Below the pieces are notes generated by a model. It was not told the origin of the DNA and made no database searches. It was given only the letters and a program-made list of their open reading frames with translations. A stretch of DNA of 64,000 bases from Gari tellinella (lineage: Eukaryota; Mollusca; Bivalvia; Cardiida; Psammobiidae): assembly GCA_922989275.2 (NCBI GenBank), contig OV277864.1, forward strand, positions 21,587,550 to 21,651,549. The letters run 5' to 3'. Each line of letters begins with the position of its first letter. Within the stretch, counting starts at the first letter, position 1. Below are positions 50,801-55,850 of this stretch, one piece after another. The position numbers and the translations under genes were made by a program.

Positions 50801-53654
50801 CTTGGTTTCATCGTATGGTAATTGTTTACTTGCGCACCGTTAGAAAAGGGATGTTACTGCACACTCATATACATCTATATCTTCATTGATATGTGAAACA
50901 ACGATAAAATCCAAGTTCTCCGAAAAGTGTTTTGGTTGAAAACCTCGCAACAAAATGTCAAAATCTTAGCATGGAAGAGTCAGAAAAACGATAGAAAGTT
51001 GAAAACCGTCGGTTGTCAGCTATCTGATTTAAAAGGAACTAACACCTAATGAAACTTGTGGTATGTTGAACGATTATATAAACTCGAACATTGTTTCATC
51101 GGCGGAGAAAACCCCCACATAAGCGGCTAAAATGTAAGATTCTTGAAAATCGTAATTTACATACATGTATCTTCTACTTCTACTTTATTATTCCCGAAGT
51201 ACTGTCAATATCTGACAATGACAGGGAGGTAGGGGACAGTGTTAAAAAAAGTAAAACATAATGATAAACAATGCAGAGCTAAAAGGTCAATTATAAACAG
51301 AGGTTGAAAAAGTTTTTAAACAGAGGTTAAACAAGTTTAAAAACAACTTATGCAGTTAGAATAAGTTAGGGGTTGTGAGATCTGAGGCTGGCAGTGAAGC
51401 TTGTGAGACTGTCACTGACTGGCCTTAGTGCTGTGTGGTAGATTATTCCAAAGTCTGATGGTACGTGGAAAGAATGAGTTTGAGTGATACTGTGTCCTAG
51501 TAGAGAAAGGTATGACAAAGTTGAGATTTCTTGATGGATGGAGATGTATGGTCTAGTAGGTTATTTGAAATTTTGTATAGCATTATTACTGAGGCATTGT
51601 TTCTCCTTTCTTCAAAAGTTGAAAATTTAACCCGCGATCTGCCGATGAATTGAAAATCCATGTGTACTGATTGAAAAATCTGGGGACTGATTGTTTTCTA
51701 ATTTGATCAGTACTGTACTGATTAGAAGAAAAATTATCTGGAGCCCTGTGTTGGCATCACCCCCTTTCAAACAGGTTGTCAAATCTAAGTGTAGTGATTA
51801 GGGGCTACACTGATCTTTCGTTTTGTTAAAAAAAATCTGGATAAGAAAACAACAAGATATGTCGATCCTCTACAAATATTTTTATTTTATCTACCTGTAA
51901 ACGGTAGATATACCTGTACTACAAGGTGTGAAATACAATCACTATATAAATGTTTTCTAGGCGAATTCACCATTTAGGTTACTATATATCTAATTGTAGA
52001 CGAGTTCGTCTCTAGGCGAATTCACCAGCACCCATAAATATTAGGAATTCAATACAGATGAGACGTTTCTTTTGCTCGTCAGTATATATACTAATTCATT
52101 TGTCTGGATAAACTATATGGGTGTCTTGATAGCAGACATGCTTCTCACAGATGATTTTAGGCTAACTTGTCATGGTTGTTACTGGGTTAGGAGAAGACAA
52201 CTACTATCTATCTATCTCTCGTGTAGTGCCGACCCCTCTCTCGAGTGTTACAGGCACGGGTGCGCGTCGGAAGTGTTAGTATAAGAAAAGTGAGAGTTTA
52301 AGAACCTGACATTGAATATCAAGTAGTGTGAAGGTAAAAGAGAAAGCACTGTTAAAAGGTTATCAAGTGAAGAGTAAAAGTGAAGGTTAAAATCATTGGT
52401 TTCCAGGCTAATACTGTATGCTAACCACTGCCCTCTTGAACTGTTCAAGATCAGGCAGGGTTACAATTTGACAAGGTAGCTGGTTCCATAGGGTAATGCA
52501 GTGGGGAAAGAAGGAAAACTTATGGTAGTCTGAGTGAACCTGTACTTGTCTGAGAGAGAGTGGATGCATGTGCCTTGTTACACGTGAAGGTGTCTGTATG
52601 TATTGTGGGAGATTGATGGCTACTATGTTGTGATATATCTTATAAAACATGATGAGCCGCGCATCAAATCTCCTGTGCTCCAGAGACCTCCACCCTAGTT
52701 CTCTCTGCATCTCTGTGACACTCGAGAGAGGGGAAAAATTGTTCTTGACCCACCTCAGGGCCCGCCTCTGTACCTGTTCCACCTTTTGGACATATGTCTT
52801 AGTATAGGGACACCAAATTGTTGAAGCGTATTCGAGTTGGGGACGAACTAAAGATTTGTAAGCCAATTCACGTACTTTTTGATTATGGGTAGTGATATTT
52901 CTTTTGATGAAACCCAGGGAATTATTGGCATTGGTTGTTATCCTGTTTATGTGTGTGTTGTAGCTTGGATTTGAAGATAGATCAAGACCAAGATATTTAG
53001 CATGTGGAACTGGTTCGAGAAATTGGCCATGAAGAGAGTATTTATTTTGGATGACAGTTTTGTTTTTGGTGATGTGTAGAACTTGGCATTTGGAGGGGTT
53101 GAACTCCATATCCCACTGTGATTCCCAGGTCTGCAGTTTGTCCAGGTCTTCTTGGAGGGATCTACTGTCGGATATGGAGTTCACTGTCAGGTAGATTGCA
53201 GTGTCGTCTGCGAAAAGACGGACCTGAGATTGTGATACAGTAGAGGGAAGCTGGTTGATATAGATGAGGAAAAAGAACAACACTAAACTTTTCTCCGGAG
53301 TTGTTTAGTTTACAGTCTAAACCCTTTTTATAGATGCAATAGTCACCCCATAGATTTTGTACAGACGTAGATATCTAAATATTTTTGCATTGGCTGTGAT
53401 TGGGAATATCTCTTTTATCTTGAGCCCTTAGTTTGGGTAATTTACGTATTTGATGTACGAAGAAAGGAATCACTCAATCAGCTGATGTACGGTTTCATTC
53501 GGGCAAGGTCACAATGTATAAAATTCCATTTATTTTCTTGATTTCGACAGGAGATAAAAATCTTTGAAACGGAGAAAGTTACAAAAGACTTACTTGAAGC
53601 TACAGTCCTAGCAGCGAGGACAATTACGCAGAGATATAACATAATCTTTTCCAT
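17813..53654 (-). CDS. Basigin/neuroplastin-like three-Ig transmembrane glycoprotein, 8 exons, 372 aa
   Basis: Join of 53654-53594, 40648-40503, 39839-39689, 23488-23300, 22387-22289, 21118-20825, 19208-19076 and 17858-17813. The exons sum to 1119 nt, in frame, with no internal stop. Signal peptide is about residues 1-20. Ig1 is 22-119 (C43/C103), Ig2 121-214 (C139, W157, C192), Ig3 217-313 (C239, W251, C293). The TM segment 316-338 contains ALWPFLGIVAEV with E328. The tail is YEKSRSKK, then DDDD, then VRHRRT. Family knowledge: basigin and neuroplastin TM helices keep this Pro/Glu segment, and the proteins chaperone monocarboxylate transporters or plasma-membrane calcium pumps to the cell surface. 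Four N-glycosylation sequons lie in Ig2 and Ig3 (N161, N174, N259, N303), none in Ig1. The sequence cannot decide between basigin and neuroplastin, which split within vertebrates. The untested parts are UTRs and alternative splicing. Confidence 0.93.
18236..18437 (+). mobile_element. Family A MITE with deleted hairpin
   Basis: TTAA-bounded; sequence jumps from GAAAGTAAAGC to TAAAATCTGC, a clean loss of most of the palindrome. Confidence 0.68.
18478..19051. mobile_element. Family G MITE (TA site) with nested family A
   Basis: TACAGAGCTCCCTCTCTACA to AGAGAGGGAGCGCTGTA. It contains a CAAACAGCTTGAATCC cassette and a complete family A copy at 18627-18878. Its right end is 25 bp from exon 7. Confidence 0.65.
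18627..18878 (-). mobile_element. Family A MITE nested in family G
   Basis: TTAACCCTTTCCCCCATAG to GGTAAAGGGTTAA. Confidence 0.7.
19076..19208 (-). CDS. Exon 7 of the basigin-like gene: transmembrane segment and inner tail
   Basis: Acceptor ttgacatttcag|AT at 19210-19209. It encodes KLAALWPFLGIVAEVIILCA, then IILCYEK, a basic stop-transfer stretch and DDDD. The donor is AATGT|GTAAGT (phase 2) after 19076. If the intron is retained, translation stops at TAA 19074-19072, immediately after the exon. A dispersed TA-type MITE ends 25 bp from this donor. Confidence 0.92.
19426..19591. mobile_element. Family D MITE nested in a family H relic
   Basis: Decayed ends CAGAGCTCC and CTCTG, flanked by TTTAAC on both sides. 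The interrupted outer element (about 19355-19640) has the AAAGCAA/TTGC arms of family H. Both lie in intron 6. Confidence 0.55.
19688..19887. mobile_element. Family C MITE (TA site), in intron 6
   Basis: TACAGTGGAGAAAACGTTAT to ATAACGTTTTCTCCACTGTA. The inner cassette is shortened (AAACAGTTTGGAGC / CAAACTGTTTGC). Confidence 0.7.
20271..20374. repeat. 104-bp inverted repeat in intron 6
   Basis: GGCTCCGAGGTTATAAAGC mirrored by GCTTTATAACCTCGGAGCC with further pairing TTGACTTGAGTCT / AGACTCAACTAAA. No other copy noticed in the window. Confidence 0.55.
20419..20632. mobile_element. Family D MITE
   Basis: CAGGGCCCCAGATAAG to TCTGGAACCCTG. The hairpin loop has an extra short duplication (ATTAGAATTGTTGC). 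Confidence 0.65.
20825..21118 (-). CDS. Exon 6 of the basigin-like gene: complete Ig3
   Basis: Acceptor gttttgcag|CT at 21120-21119, donor AAAG|GTAAGT after 20825; 294 nt, phase 1 to 1. It encodes one I-set domain: GDELELKCKV, LKWNKDG, DEGQYSCVATN, closing with MRLRVK just before the membrane segment. Sequons NNS and NAT are present. Confidence 0.92.
21153..21645. mobile_element. Family D MITE split by the V-SINE
   Basis: Starts CAGGGCACTAAATAAGG and resumes at 21459 through the usual family D interior, ending GGAGGCCTG at 21645. It begins only 35 bp from exon 6 of the basigin-like gene. Confidence 0.75.
21170..21458 (-). mobile_element. tRNA-derived V-SINE (RUDI-like)
   Basis: Minus strand starts with a tRNA-like head: A box GTGGCCTAGTGG, B box GAGTTCGAATCCC. 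It then has the conserved V-domain (AGCTGGCTTGCGGAAGGTCA, GGGTCTTCCTCCACC) and a 3' tail of AAATC repeats. CTAAATAAGG duplicates flank it (21160-21169, 21459-21468). V-SINEs of this kind are known from molluscs. Confidence 0.85.
21712..21905. mobile_element. Family D MITE
   Basis: CAGGGGTCTAGATAAG to GGAGCCCTG with intact CGTCTCAAAGAGACG core, in intron 5. Confidence 0.7.
22289..22387 (-). CDS. Exon 5 of the basigin-like gene: second half of Ig2
   Basis: Acceptor after a pyrimidine tract, ttttttctgcag|AA, and donor AGAG|GTGAGA. Phase 1 to 1, 99 nt. Joined to exon 4 it reads ERADMGEYQCKI, the Ig D-x-G-x-Y-x-C motif with Cys192. It is too short to stand out as an ORF and was found by splice logic. 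Confidence 0.87.
22774..23030 (-). mobile_element. Family A MITE with compensated hairpin
   Basis: Complete. Both arms read AAATCAGA/TCTGATTT where other copies have AAAGCAGA/TCTGCTTT, keeping 25 bp of perfect pairing. In intron 4. Confidence 0.72.
23027..23259 (-). mobile_element. Family A MITE sharing TTAA with its neighbour
   Basis: Starts in the TTAA that ends the previous copy; ends GGTAATGGGTTGA 41 bp from exon 4. Confidence 0.68.
23300..23488 (-). CDS. Exon 4 of the basigin-like gene: first half of Ig2
   Basis: Acceptor ttacttttcag|TG at 23490-23489. The exon encodes SLTLSC (Cys139), VTWARNN (Trp157) and the sequons NET and NGT. The only donor that keeps frame and Ig register is CCAG|GCAAGT, a GC donor, after 23300. 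Phase 1 to 1, 189 nt. A TTAA-type MITE ends 41 bp beyond the donor. Confidence 0.87.
23577..23751 (-). mobile_element. Partial family A MITE fused to a family D fragment
   Basis: Hairpin arms AGCAGAATGAGCCC / TTCATTTTGCTTTAC, then at about 23752 a family D tail (ATTCTTATGAGTGGTCAC). Confidence 0.5.
23825..24064 (+). mobile_element. Family A MITE
   Basis: TTAACCCATAACCCCACAGC to GGGGTAATGAG, with intact hairpin. Confidence 0.68.
24846..25305. mobile_element. Family E MITE interrupted by family F
   Basis: Left part 24846-24963 and right part 25160-25305 carry the GACCCATTTAAGACTATTTA and GGATGCATATATGCG motifs of family E. Confidence 0.6.
24964..25159. mobile_element. Family F MITE (TA site)
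   Basis: TACAGTCGAACTTCG to CGAAGTTCGACTGTA, long inverted arms around ACGTGGCTTAGCCAC. Tc1/mariner-like target. Confidence 0.7.
25626..26372. mobile_element. Single-unit copy of the GAGCCCCATGGGGC repeat family
   Basis: Same ends and internal sequence as 43777-45509 but only about one tandem unit. It is inserted in a family A MITE whose two parts (25536-25625 and from 26373) still flank it. Confidence 0.6.
26478..26671 (+). mobile_element. Family A MITE lacking its hairpin
   Basis: TTAACCCTCTACCCTATAAC to GGAGTAATTGGTTAA; hairpin removed. Confidence 0.6.
26678..26932. mobile_element. CAGGGCTGCCAT element with nested family A core
   Basis: Ends CAGGGCTGCCATTTCTCC-like and ATGGCAGCCCTG. GTGAG is present on both sides. 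A family A hairpin fragment fills 26733-26855. Confidence 0.6.
27459..27751 (-). repeat. Dispersed repeat, inverted copy of 9791-10083
   Basis: Shares CACTAGAGCATGAGTATAAT, ATTGACACCTCCAGAACAAT and many other blocks with the reverse complement of 9791-10083. Non-coding. Confidence 0.65.
27753..28009 (+). mobile_element. Family A MITE
   Basis: TTAACCCATTACCTCATAGC to GGAAATGGGTTAA; intact hairpin. Confidence 0.72.
28360..28593 (-). mobile_element. Family A MITE, decayed
   Basis: TTTACCCATTACCCAACAGG to GGTAATGGGTTAA; hairpin collapsed to AAAGTAATGCAG/CCGCTTTACTTT. Confidence 0.6.
28619..28810. mobile_element. Family D MITE with TCAAA duplication
   Basis: CAGGGCTCCAGATAAG to GGTGCTCTG; TCAAA at 28614-28618 and 28811-28815. 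Confidence 0.7.
28921..29113. mobile_element. Family D MITE with CATCTC duplication
   Basis: CAGAGCAACAGATAAG to GGAGCCCTG; CATCTC flanks both sides (28915-28920, 29114-29119). Confidence 0.7.
29350..29600. mobile_element. Family E MITE with complete hairpin cassette
   Basis: TTAACCCTTTGAACCATAG to GGAGGAAAGAGTTAA. Core pairs CAAACAGTGAAGACC...GAGGGCTCC with its near-exact complement. Confidence 0.7.
29746..29971. mobile_element. Family H MITE
   Basis: TACAGTAAAACCCTGTTG to AATTTTACTGTA; decayed hairpin. Confidence 0.5.
30071..30308. mobile_element. Family E MITE
   Basis: TTAAACTCTTTGAACCCTAG to GGAGGAAAGTGTTAA; hairpin tip GGGCTCCTTAAGGAGCCC. Confidence 0.68.
30570..30786. mobile_element. 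Family E MITE
   Basis: Hairpin CAAACAGTGTAGACCCAGAT / ATCTGAGTCTACACTATTTG around GGGCTCCTATAGGAGCCC, ending GGGGTTAA. Confidence 0.6.
31232..31556. mobile_element. TA-flanked TIR element carrying an exon-like ORF
   Basis: TACAGTACTGAACCTTA and its inverse TAAGATTCAGTACTGTA bound tandem GCGAATTGCCATCGAATT units on both sides. A short unique stretch between holds ATG at 31373 and a donor-like GAGG|GTAAAG. Confidence 0.6.
32301..32400. mobile_element. Truncated family D MITE
   Basis: Left half only (CAGGGCTCCAGATAAGAG to GTCTCAAAGAGAC), then an abrupt junction with a family A fragment at about 32401-32515. Confidence 0.55.
32524..33021. mobile_element. Cluster of three partial family A copies
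   Basis: 32524-32742 (mixed orientation, intact hairpin), 32743-32928 (right part, ends ATGGGTTAA) and 32929-33021 (hairpin-less remnant). Adjacent copies suggest recombination between elements. Confidence 0.55.
33392..33641. mobile_element. Family C MITE
   Basis: TACAGTGGAGAATC to TTCTCCACTGTA. Complete cassette with CAGACGCCGGGTTACCCGG loop. Confidence 0.75.
33642..34369. other. Intron 3, no element identified
   Basis: Family A/H scraps near 33700-33780 and 33920-34060 only. Confidence 0.4.
34635..34790 (+). pseudogene. Unidentified ORF remnant with PIP-box-like N-terminus
   Basis: ATG in good context opens MASPVKKKPKTILSFFKRTV, then a frameshift, then a Ser/Thr-rich frame to TAA at about 34790. 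The preceding 34370-34560 is locally GC/CpG-rich, like a promoter. 'ILSFF' openings occur in some transposon-derived and replication-linked proteins; the identity is not known. Confidence 0.25.
35341..36185. mobile_element. Family A MITE split by a PIF/Harbinger-type MITE
   Basis: Outer halves (35341-35597, 36141-36185) are family A. The insert 35598-36140 has ends GGCCTAAAAAAA with inverted GTGTGTTTCC motifs and a 3-bp TAA duplication (35595-35597, 36141-36143), the PIF/Harbinger signature. Confidence 0.65.
35598..36140. mobile_element. PIF/Harbinger-like MITE
   Basis: TIRs begin GGCCTAAAAAAAA and continue into TGTGTGTTTC. The interior is A/T-rich non-coding sequence with CCGACC motifs at both ends. 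TAA target duplication. Confidence 0.6.
36440..36650 (-). mobile_element. Family A MITE
   Basis: TTAACCCATTACATCATAAA to GGTAATGGGTCAA, intact hairpin. Confidence 0.68.
36651..38111. other. Intron 3 with V-SINE scrap and GACCTTTGACC-rich repeat
   Basis: 37096-37205 SINE; about 37530-38000 repeat with nuclear-receptor-like half-sites. No exon. Confidence 0.4.
37096..37205 (-). mobile_element. V-SINE fragment
   Basis: Matches the V-domain part of the SINE at 21170 (GCAAGCCAGCTGGAAGG, TTTCAGGCACCGATC) without the tRNA head. A truncated older copy. Confidence 0.65.
38112..38328 (-). mobile_element. Family A MITE
   Basis: TTAACCTATTCCCCCATAG to GGTCAAGGGTTAA; intact hairpin. Confidence 0.7.
38403..38616 (+). 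mobile_element. Family B MITE
   Basis: TTAACCCTTAGCCCGCC to GGCTATGGGTTAA with an intact hairpin; nearly identical to 1029-1257, suggesting recent activity. Confidence 0.75.
39039..39288. mobile_element. Family C MITE
   Basis: 250 bp, TACAGTGGAG to CTCCACTGTA, near-identical to the copies at 33392, 54757 and 56475. Confidence 0.75.
39480..39650 (+). mobile_element. Partial family A MITE
   Basis: From mid-hairpin (AGCACATTCTACTTTACTTT) to GGGGTCATGGGTTT; only 39 bp from exon 3. Confidence 0.55.
39689..39839 (-). CDS. Exon 3 of the basigin-like gene: second half of Ig1
   Basis: Acceptor tgtctttcag|GAA, donor AAAG|GTAAGC; phase 0 in, phase 1 out, 151 nt. It holds the D-G strands with the canonical DSAIYKC ending at Cys103. 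Exons 2 and 3 together are 297 nt flanked by phase-1 introns, so the whole Ig1 domain could be skipped without a frameshift. Confidence 0.9.
39919..40185 (+). mobile_element. Family A MITE in intron 2
   Basis: TTAACCCATAACTCCATAGC to GAGGTAATGGGTTAA; it makes up almost half of this 663-bp intron. Confidence 0.7.
40503..40648 (-). CDS. Exon 2 of the basigin-like gene: first half of Ig1
   Basis: Acceptor ...catttcag|GT at 40650-40649; donor GCG|GTAGGT after 40503. Phase 1 in, phase 0 out, 146 nt. It encodes the A-C strands of Ig1 with Cys43 in LELKC. The usual C-strand Trp is replaced by Phe (SVSFLKD). Confidence 0.88.
41205..41262 (-). pseudogene. LINE endonuclease scrap
   Basis: Minus strand reads LMLARDFNIPDVDC, the conserved apurinic endonuclease motif (GDFN.P..D) of non-LTR elements. 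It abuts a LINE RT fragment of opposite orientation, so the two come from different insertions or from an inversion. Confidence 0.5.
41263..41640 (+). pseudogene. LINE reverse-transcriptase fragment interrupted by a MITE
   Basis: Plus strand gives PTLEYAAFIWDPH up to 41312, then a TTAA-type MITE (41313-41475), then KTVIDKLQKVQWRGW and LGWIPLADRR. These are adjacent motifs in one RT thumb domain. It contains later stops and is a decayed copy. Confidence 0.7.
41313..41475 (-). mobile_element. TTAA-flanked MITE (family E) inside the LINE fragment
   Basis: Bounded by TTAA on both sides (41313-41316 and 41472-41475). It carries the CCTCCCTAAAACTTTAAATG end shared with copies at 29350, 30071 and 62412. 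The palindromic core is mostly deleted. Confidence 0.75.
41644..41832 (+). pseudogene. Tc1/mariner transposase, 5' part
   Basis: Translates to FQHDNAQPHVVRW, the central Tc1 motif with the second catalytic Asp. After a small frameshift near 41760 it continues to DILDLSTALPDCNLNKHMLY, matching the region before the third catalytic residue. The expected Glu is not conserved. The gene is cut at 41832 by the 7 kb element and continues at 48829. Confidence 0.8.
41869..42937. mobile_element. Dispersed repeat with about 145-bp internal tandem units
   Basis: Starts near AACAAGGGCCACCATGGCC and ends with a GCCAGGTGAGCTAAAA tail. Direct repeats of AGCCACTTGTCC flank it (41857-41868, 42938-42949), a 12-bp target duplication. 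The interior has at least five degenerate units around TTGACCTAGTGACCTAG. A GACG/GACA microsatellite occupies about 42843-42890. Confidence 0.6.
42950..43776. other. Interior of the 7 kb element, unclassified
   Basis: AT-rich, non-coding; probably part of the original CAGGG-type element. Confidence 0.4.
43777..45509. mobile_element. Dispersed repeat with about 320-bp internal tandem units
   Basis: Starts ACAAGAGCCCCATGGGGC followed by CGCTCACCTGAG and ends CAGGTGAGCTAAC. Inside, a unit containing ACTCTATGTAAAACTGTGAC recurs at about 44131, 44467, 44789 and 45109. Same family as 25626-26372, which has one unit, so copy number is variable. Confidence 0.65.
46072..48653. mobile_element. 2.6 kb element with about 0.7 kb terminal inverted repeats
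   Basis: Ends CACACCCTGTCGACTTATTA and its inverse. Arms 46072-46790 and about 47950-48653 are near identical inverted copies, which is why mirrored ORFs occur. Flanked by AACTA (46067-46071, 48654-48658). The unique middle holds a minus-strand ORF (47812-47609) preceded by an acceptor-like tttcgtttcag. No transposase recognised. Confidence 0.7.
48829..48990 (+). pseudogene. Tc1/mariner transposase, 3' part
   Basis: Continues the frame from 41832 exactly when one copy of CATTC is removed. It includes LQPRNIQELMVALHKEW and IPCYVLRNLCGSM, the C-terminal region of Tc1 transposases, then a stop at 48957-48959. Confidence 0.8.
48991..49353. other. Intron 1, unclassified
   Basis: A GCATGCGCA motif at 49031-49039 and a 65-codon plus-strand ORF (49132-49329) of unknown nature. 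Coding status cannot be judged. Confidence 0.3.
49359..50216. mobile_element. CAGGG-type TIR element with CAAAA duplications
   Basis: Left end CGGGGTTAGAAATT and right end AATTCGAACCCTG are inverted. Subterminal TTGCGAG motifs occur at both ends. CAAAA flanks both sides (49354-49358, 50217-50221). The interior is non-coding. Confidence 0.6.
50604..51748. mobile_element. CAGGGCTCCAGATAA element with TGTTG duplication
   Basis: Ends CAGGGCTCCAGATAAG and ATTATCTGGAGCCCTG. TGTTG flanks at 50599-50603 and 51749-51753. It shares termini with the short family D MITEs but is longer and contains a LINE 3' fragment. Confidence 0.7.
51166..51570 (-). mobile_element. 3' end fragment of another LINE
   Basis: Minus-strand translation gives FFPRTIRLWNNLP followed by HSTKASQ and a stop, the C-terminus of jockey/CR1-type RTs. 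The 3' end reads AATAAAGTAGAAGTAGAAG, a repeating LINE tail. Nested inside the CAGGG-type element 50604-51748. Confidence 0.7.
52203..53285 (-). mobile_element. 5'-truncated jockey/CR1-type non-LTR retrotransposon
   Basis: An uninterrupted 291-codon reading frame (53283-52408) carries the end of a reverse transcriptase. It has LIYINQLP, the catalytic FADD box at residues 24-27, FNPSKCQ, YLGL, the thumb motif LVRPQLEYAS, and the C-terminal LGWRSLEHRR. The endonuclease and N-terminal RT are missing, so it is a dead-on-arrival copy. Beyond the stop lies an untranslated tail ending in short GATA repeats near 52206-52218, the usual 3' end of such LINEs. It lies in intron 1, on the same strand as the host gene. 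Confidence 0.88.
52408..53283 (-). CDS. Reverse transcriptase fragment of a LINE (5' truncated)
   Basis: Long open frame of the LINE above. The open state implies recent insertion. It retains one catalytic Asp pair (FADD) and the thumb domain but lacks earlier RT motifs, so it cannot be active alone. Confidence 0.85.
   Translation of the reverse strand: MLFFFLIYINQLPSTVSQSQVRLFADDTAIYLTVNSISDSRSLQEDLDKLQTWESQWDMEFNPSKCQVLHITKNKTVIQNKYSLHGQFLEPVPHAKYLGLDLSSNPSYNTHINRITTNANNSLGFIKRNITTHNQKVRELAYKSLVRPQLEYASTIWCPYTKTYVQKVEQVQRRALRWVKNNFSPLSSVTEMQRELGWRSLEHRRFDARLIMFYKIYHNIVAINLPQYIQTPSRVTRHMHPLSLRQVQVHSDYHKFSFFPHCITLWNQLPCQIVTLPDLEQFKRAVVSIQY
53594..53654 (-). CDS. Exon 1 of the basigin-like gene: signal peptide
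   Basis: ATG at 53654-53652 opens a 20-residue hydrophobic leader, MEKIMLYLCVIVLAARTVAS. It ends at a phase-1 donor reading A|GTAAGT at 53594/53593. The split Ser codon joins to exon 2. No other ATG near this donor gives a leader. The exon sits about 60 bp downstream (on the minus strand) of an NRF1-like palindrome, fitting a promoter-proximal first exon. Confidence 0.88.
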
Positions 53655-53714
53655 GTTGCACTCTGTTGCAATCTAGACGACGAATTTCGCTAAAAATGGC
53701 TGAAGATTTTCAAT

Positions 53715-53726
53715 TGCGCATGCGCA
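53715..53726. promoter_or_regulatory. NRF1-type palindrome TGCGCATGCGCA
   Basis: A perfect 12-bp match to the nuclear respiratory factor 1 consensus, about 60 bp upstream of the basigin-like ATG. Surroundings are AT-rich, so the GC-rich palindrome stands out. It probably marks the core promoter; no TATA box is obvious. Confidence 0.6.
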
Positions 53727-54019
53727 AAATATAGTCCAGGGAGAAGTCCATAGTTATCCTCTATTAACATATTGTAGGATTTTTACAGGTTAGTGACACC
53801 AATCCGCCTAGAGGAATAAACCGTGTCAAAGGAGATGTCATAAGAACAAATGGAAAATCCAAATCGTTTTCATCTTTGCTACACCAATATTTATAAACAA
53901 TTATAATATTGTCCATTTGAAACGAAACGGAACATCTAAAGCTAAATAATGAATAATGTGTCATAAGAAATATTTTCTTTAGCCTATCCATGGAGAAATG
54001 ACATTTGTCATTTCTCCAT

Positions 54020-54195
54020 GGCCTATCCTAGCAGATGATAGCTTAAAGCAGGTTGAAAGTAAAGCAGAATTCGCCTTAAGTCCTATTAATAGAACAAAGT
54101 ACATTCCAGTATTAGATTCTTCTTTACTTTCAACCTGCGTTAAGTGGTCAGATGTCTTCAAAACTAGAACCAGCGGCTATGTGGTAGTTGGTTAA
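54020..54195 (-). mobile_element. Family A MITE remnant
   Basis: Right part ending GGTAGTTGGTTAA. Its left border is a perfect palindrome CCATGGAGAAATGACA at 53988-54021. Confidence 0.5.
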
Positions 54196-54228
54196 AGCAG
54201 GTTGAAAGTATTTATTATTTTTACGTTG

Positions 54229-54312
54229 ATACGTTAATTTAATTGCTCTGTCAGACTTGACATCTATCTATCTATCTCTTACGTTAATTGCTCTGTCAGA
54301 CTTGACATCTGC
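54229..54312 (+). repeat. Short tandem duplication with TCTA microsatellite
   Basis: ATTGCTCTGTCAGACTTGAC occurs twice, separated by ATCTATCTATCTATCTC. Confidence 0.6.
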
Positions 54313-54756
54313 AACGGTGCGCAAATTAGAAAAAGAAGAGACAAAAAAAAAAGGAAACGATATTATATATAAAGTTAGAAGAGACTCTGACAGGAATAGC
54401 GGTGCTGGATATGTACTTAATTCAAGAAGGAAAGGAAAAAGTGTGTCCGGCTACTTTTCGACCACCAGGGCATGACCAATTCAGCTAAATGATCTTATAA
54501 AAAATTAGCTGAATATTAAAATGAAATTCCAGTTTCAATACATGGATAGTAGGGCCTACACTTCATTTTTACACAAATCTTTCACGGTTCACCATCTCGC
54601 CATAAACTCAACCCGGCTATGTCAAGAACTATATGATCTATAAAGGACAGCTTATTTATGTCTTGTTTAACTCATTATCCCCTGAGAATTCCAATGGACA
54701 ATTCCAGTTTACAATAATGCAAAGAATGTAAATGAGTTAAAAAAAACAAAACTAGA

Positions 54757-55006
54757 TACAGTGGAGAATCTGTTATTCTTTCCCGTTTAAACGCAAACGT
54801 ACGCAAACGCAAAACACTAAAACGTAGAAAAGAACAACTTTTGGACAATTCTGATAATTCATGTTTATCTTGGTGGCAAACAGTTTGGAGCCTGATCAGA
54901 CGCCGGGTTACCCGGCGTCTGATCTGGCTTCAAACTGTTTGCACTGGAAATAATAGTTTTAGCGTAAACGCGTTTATTGGGAAAGAATAACAGATTATCC
55001 ACTGTA
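54757..55006. mobile_element. Family C MITE
   Basis: Intact, same structure, TA on both sides. Confidence 0.75.
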
Positions 55007-55143
55007 AACACTGGGCATATAGGCAATACTTAGTCCGACCCACGCATGTGCTAGAACCAGTGACAAGAAGACCAGGCATGGAGCGGGAGTTACAGGCGTG
55101 AGCCTTTATCCCGAAGAAGAGGTATACAGGTAGAGGTATATAG

Positions 55144-55322
55144 GTATAAAGGCTGGCCCATTTGAGACTATTTAGGGTATTACCACGGAGTGATATTACA
55201 AAGTGACAAACAGTGAAGTCCTTGATTAGAGACTTCACTGTTTGCATTAGACAAATGTACTCTTCACAGGTACACTTTTGGTAGAGGACGCATTTATGCG
55301 TCACTAGGGCACACTGAGTTAA
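55144..55322. mobile_element. Family E MITE, partial
   Basis: CCCATTTGAGACTATTTAGG to GGGCACACTGAGTTAA with short hairpin CAAACAGTGAAGTC / GACTTCACTGTTTG. Confidence 0.5.
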
Positions 55323-55850
55323 GACGCCTCCAACGGCGCATACTTTTTAATAGCTGTGTTATCATAATTATACAATGTTACAAATGACAACCTTTGGACA
55401 ATTCTGAAGGTTTATGTCTTTTTGAGTGGCAGACAAATTGAAGACATCAAATGCCAGATTACACAGCGTCTGATCCAGCGCACGTTCAAGCAAACGATTC
55501 TATTTCGTGCCCCGCCCCCTCTATTCTCTTGCGATATCCTCCATATCAACTCTTGATCTATGGGGTGACGACAAAACATCCACTGATCAATACTTTTTTC
55601 AGATTGACTTTTATTTGTTTCTAAAGGACTAATTAATACGAGTACAATAGATGCACACCTACACCAGGGGTGGCTCAGCATTAGCTTGCGCGTGTGCGAA
55701 TAAGGGGGCGCAATCATATTAAAGAATCACACTGGTCGTGAACCATTTACTTCCCTTGAAACATTGTTCGCTCTACTAAACGTCTAATTTAATATAACAA
55801 AATACTAGTACATGTATGTATATTCCGATTGCCCGCGACCGCCTCTTTAA

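Larger units (their letters stand above)
50328..52027. mobile_element. 1.7 kb TIR element with GAATTCGCCTAG subterminal repeats
   Basis: Both ends carry TGGTGAATTCGCCTAG with a second GAATTCGCCTAG copy about 60 bp inside. TIRs are roughly 230 bp. The centre is occupied by the nested CAGGG element 50604-51748. No clear target duplication and no coding capacity seen. Confidence 0.6.
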
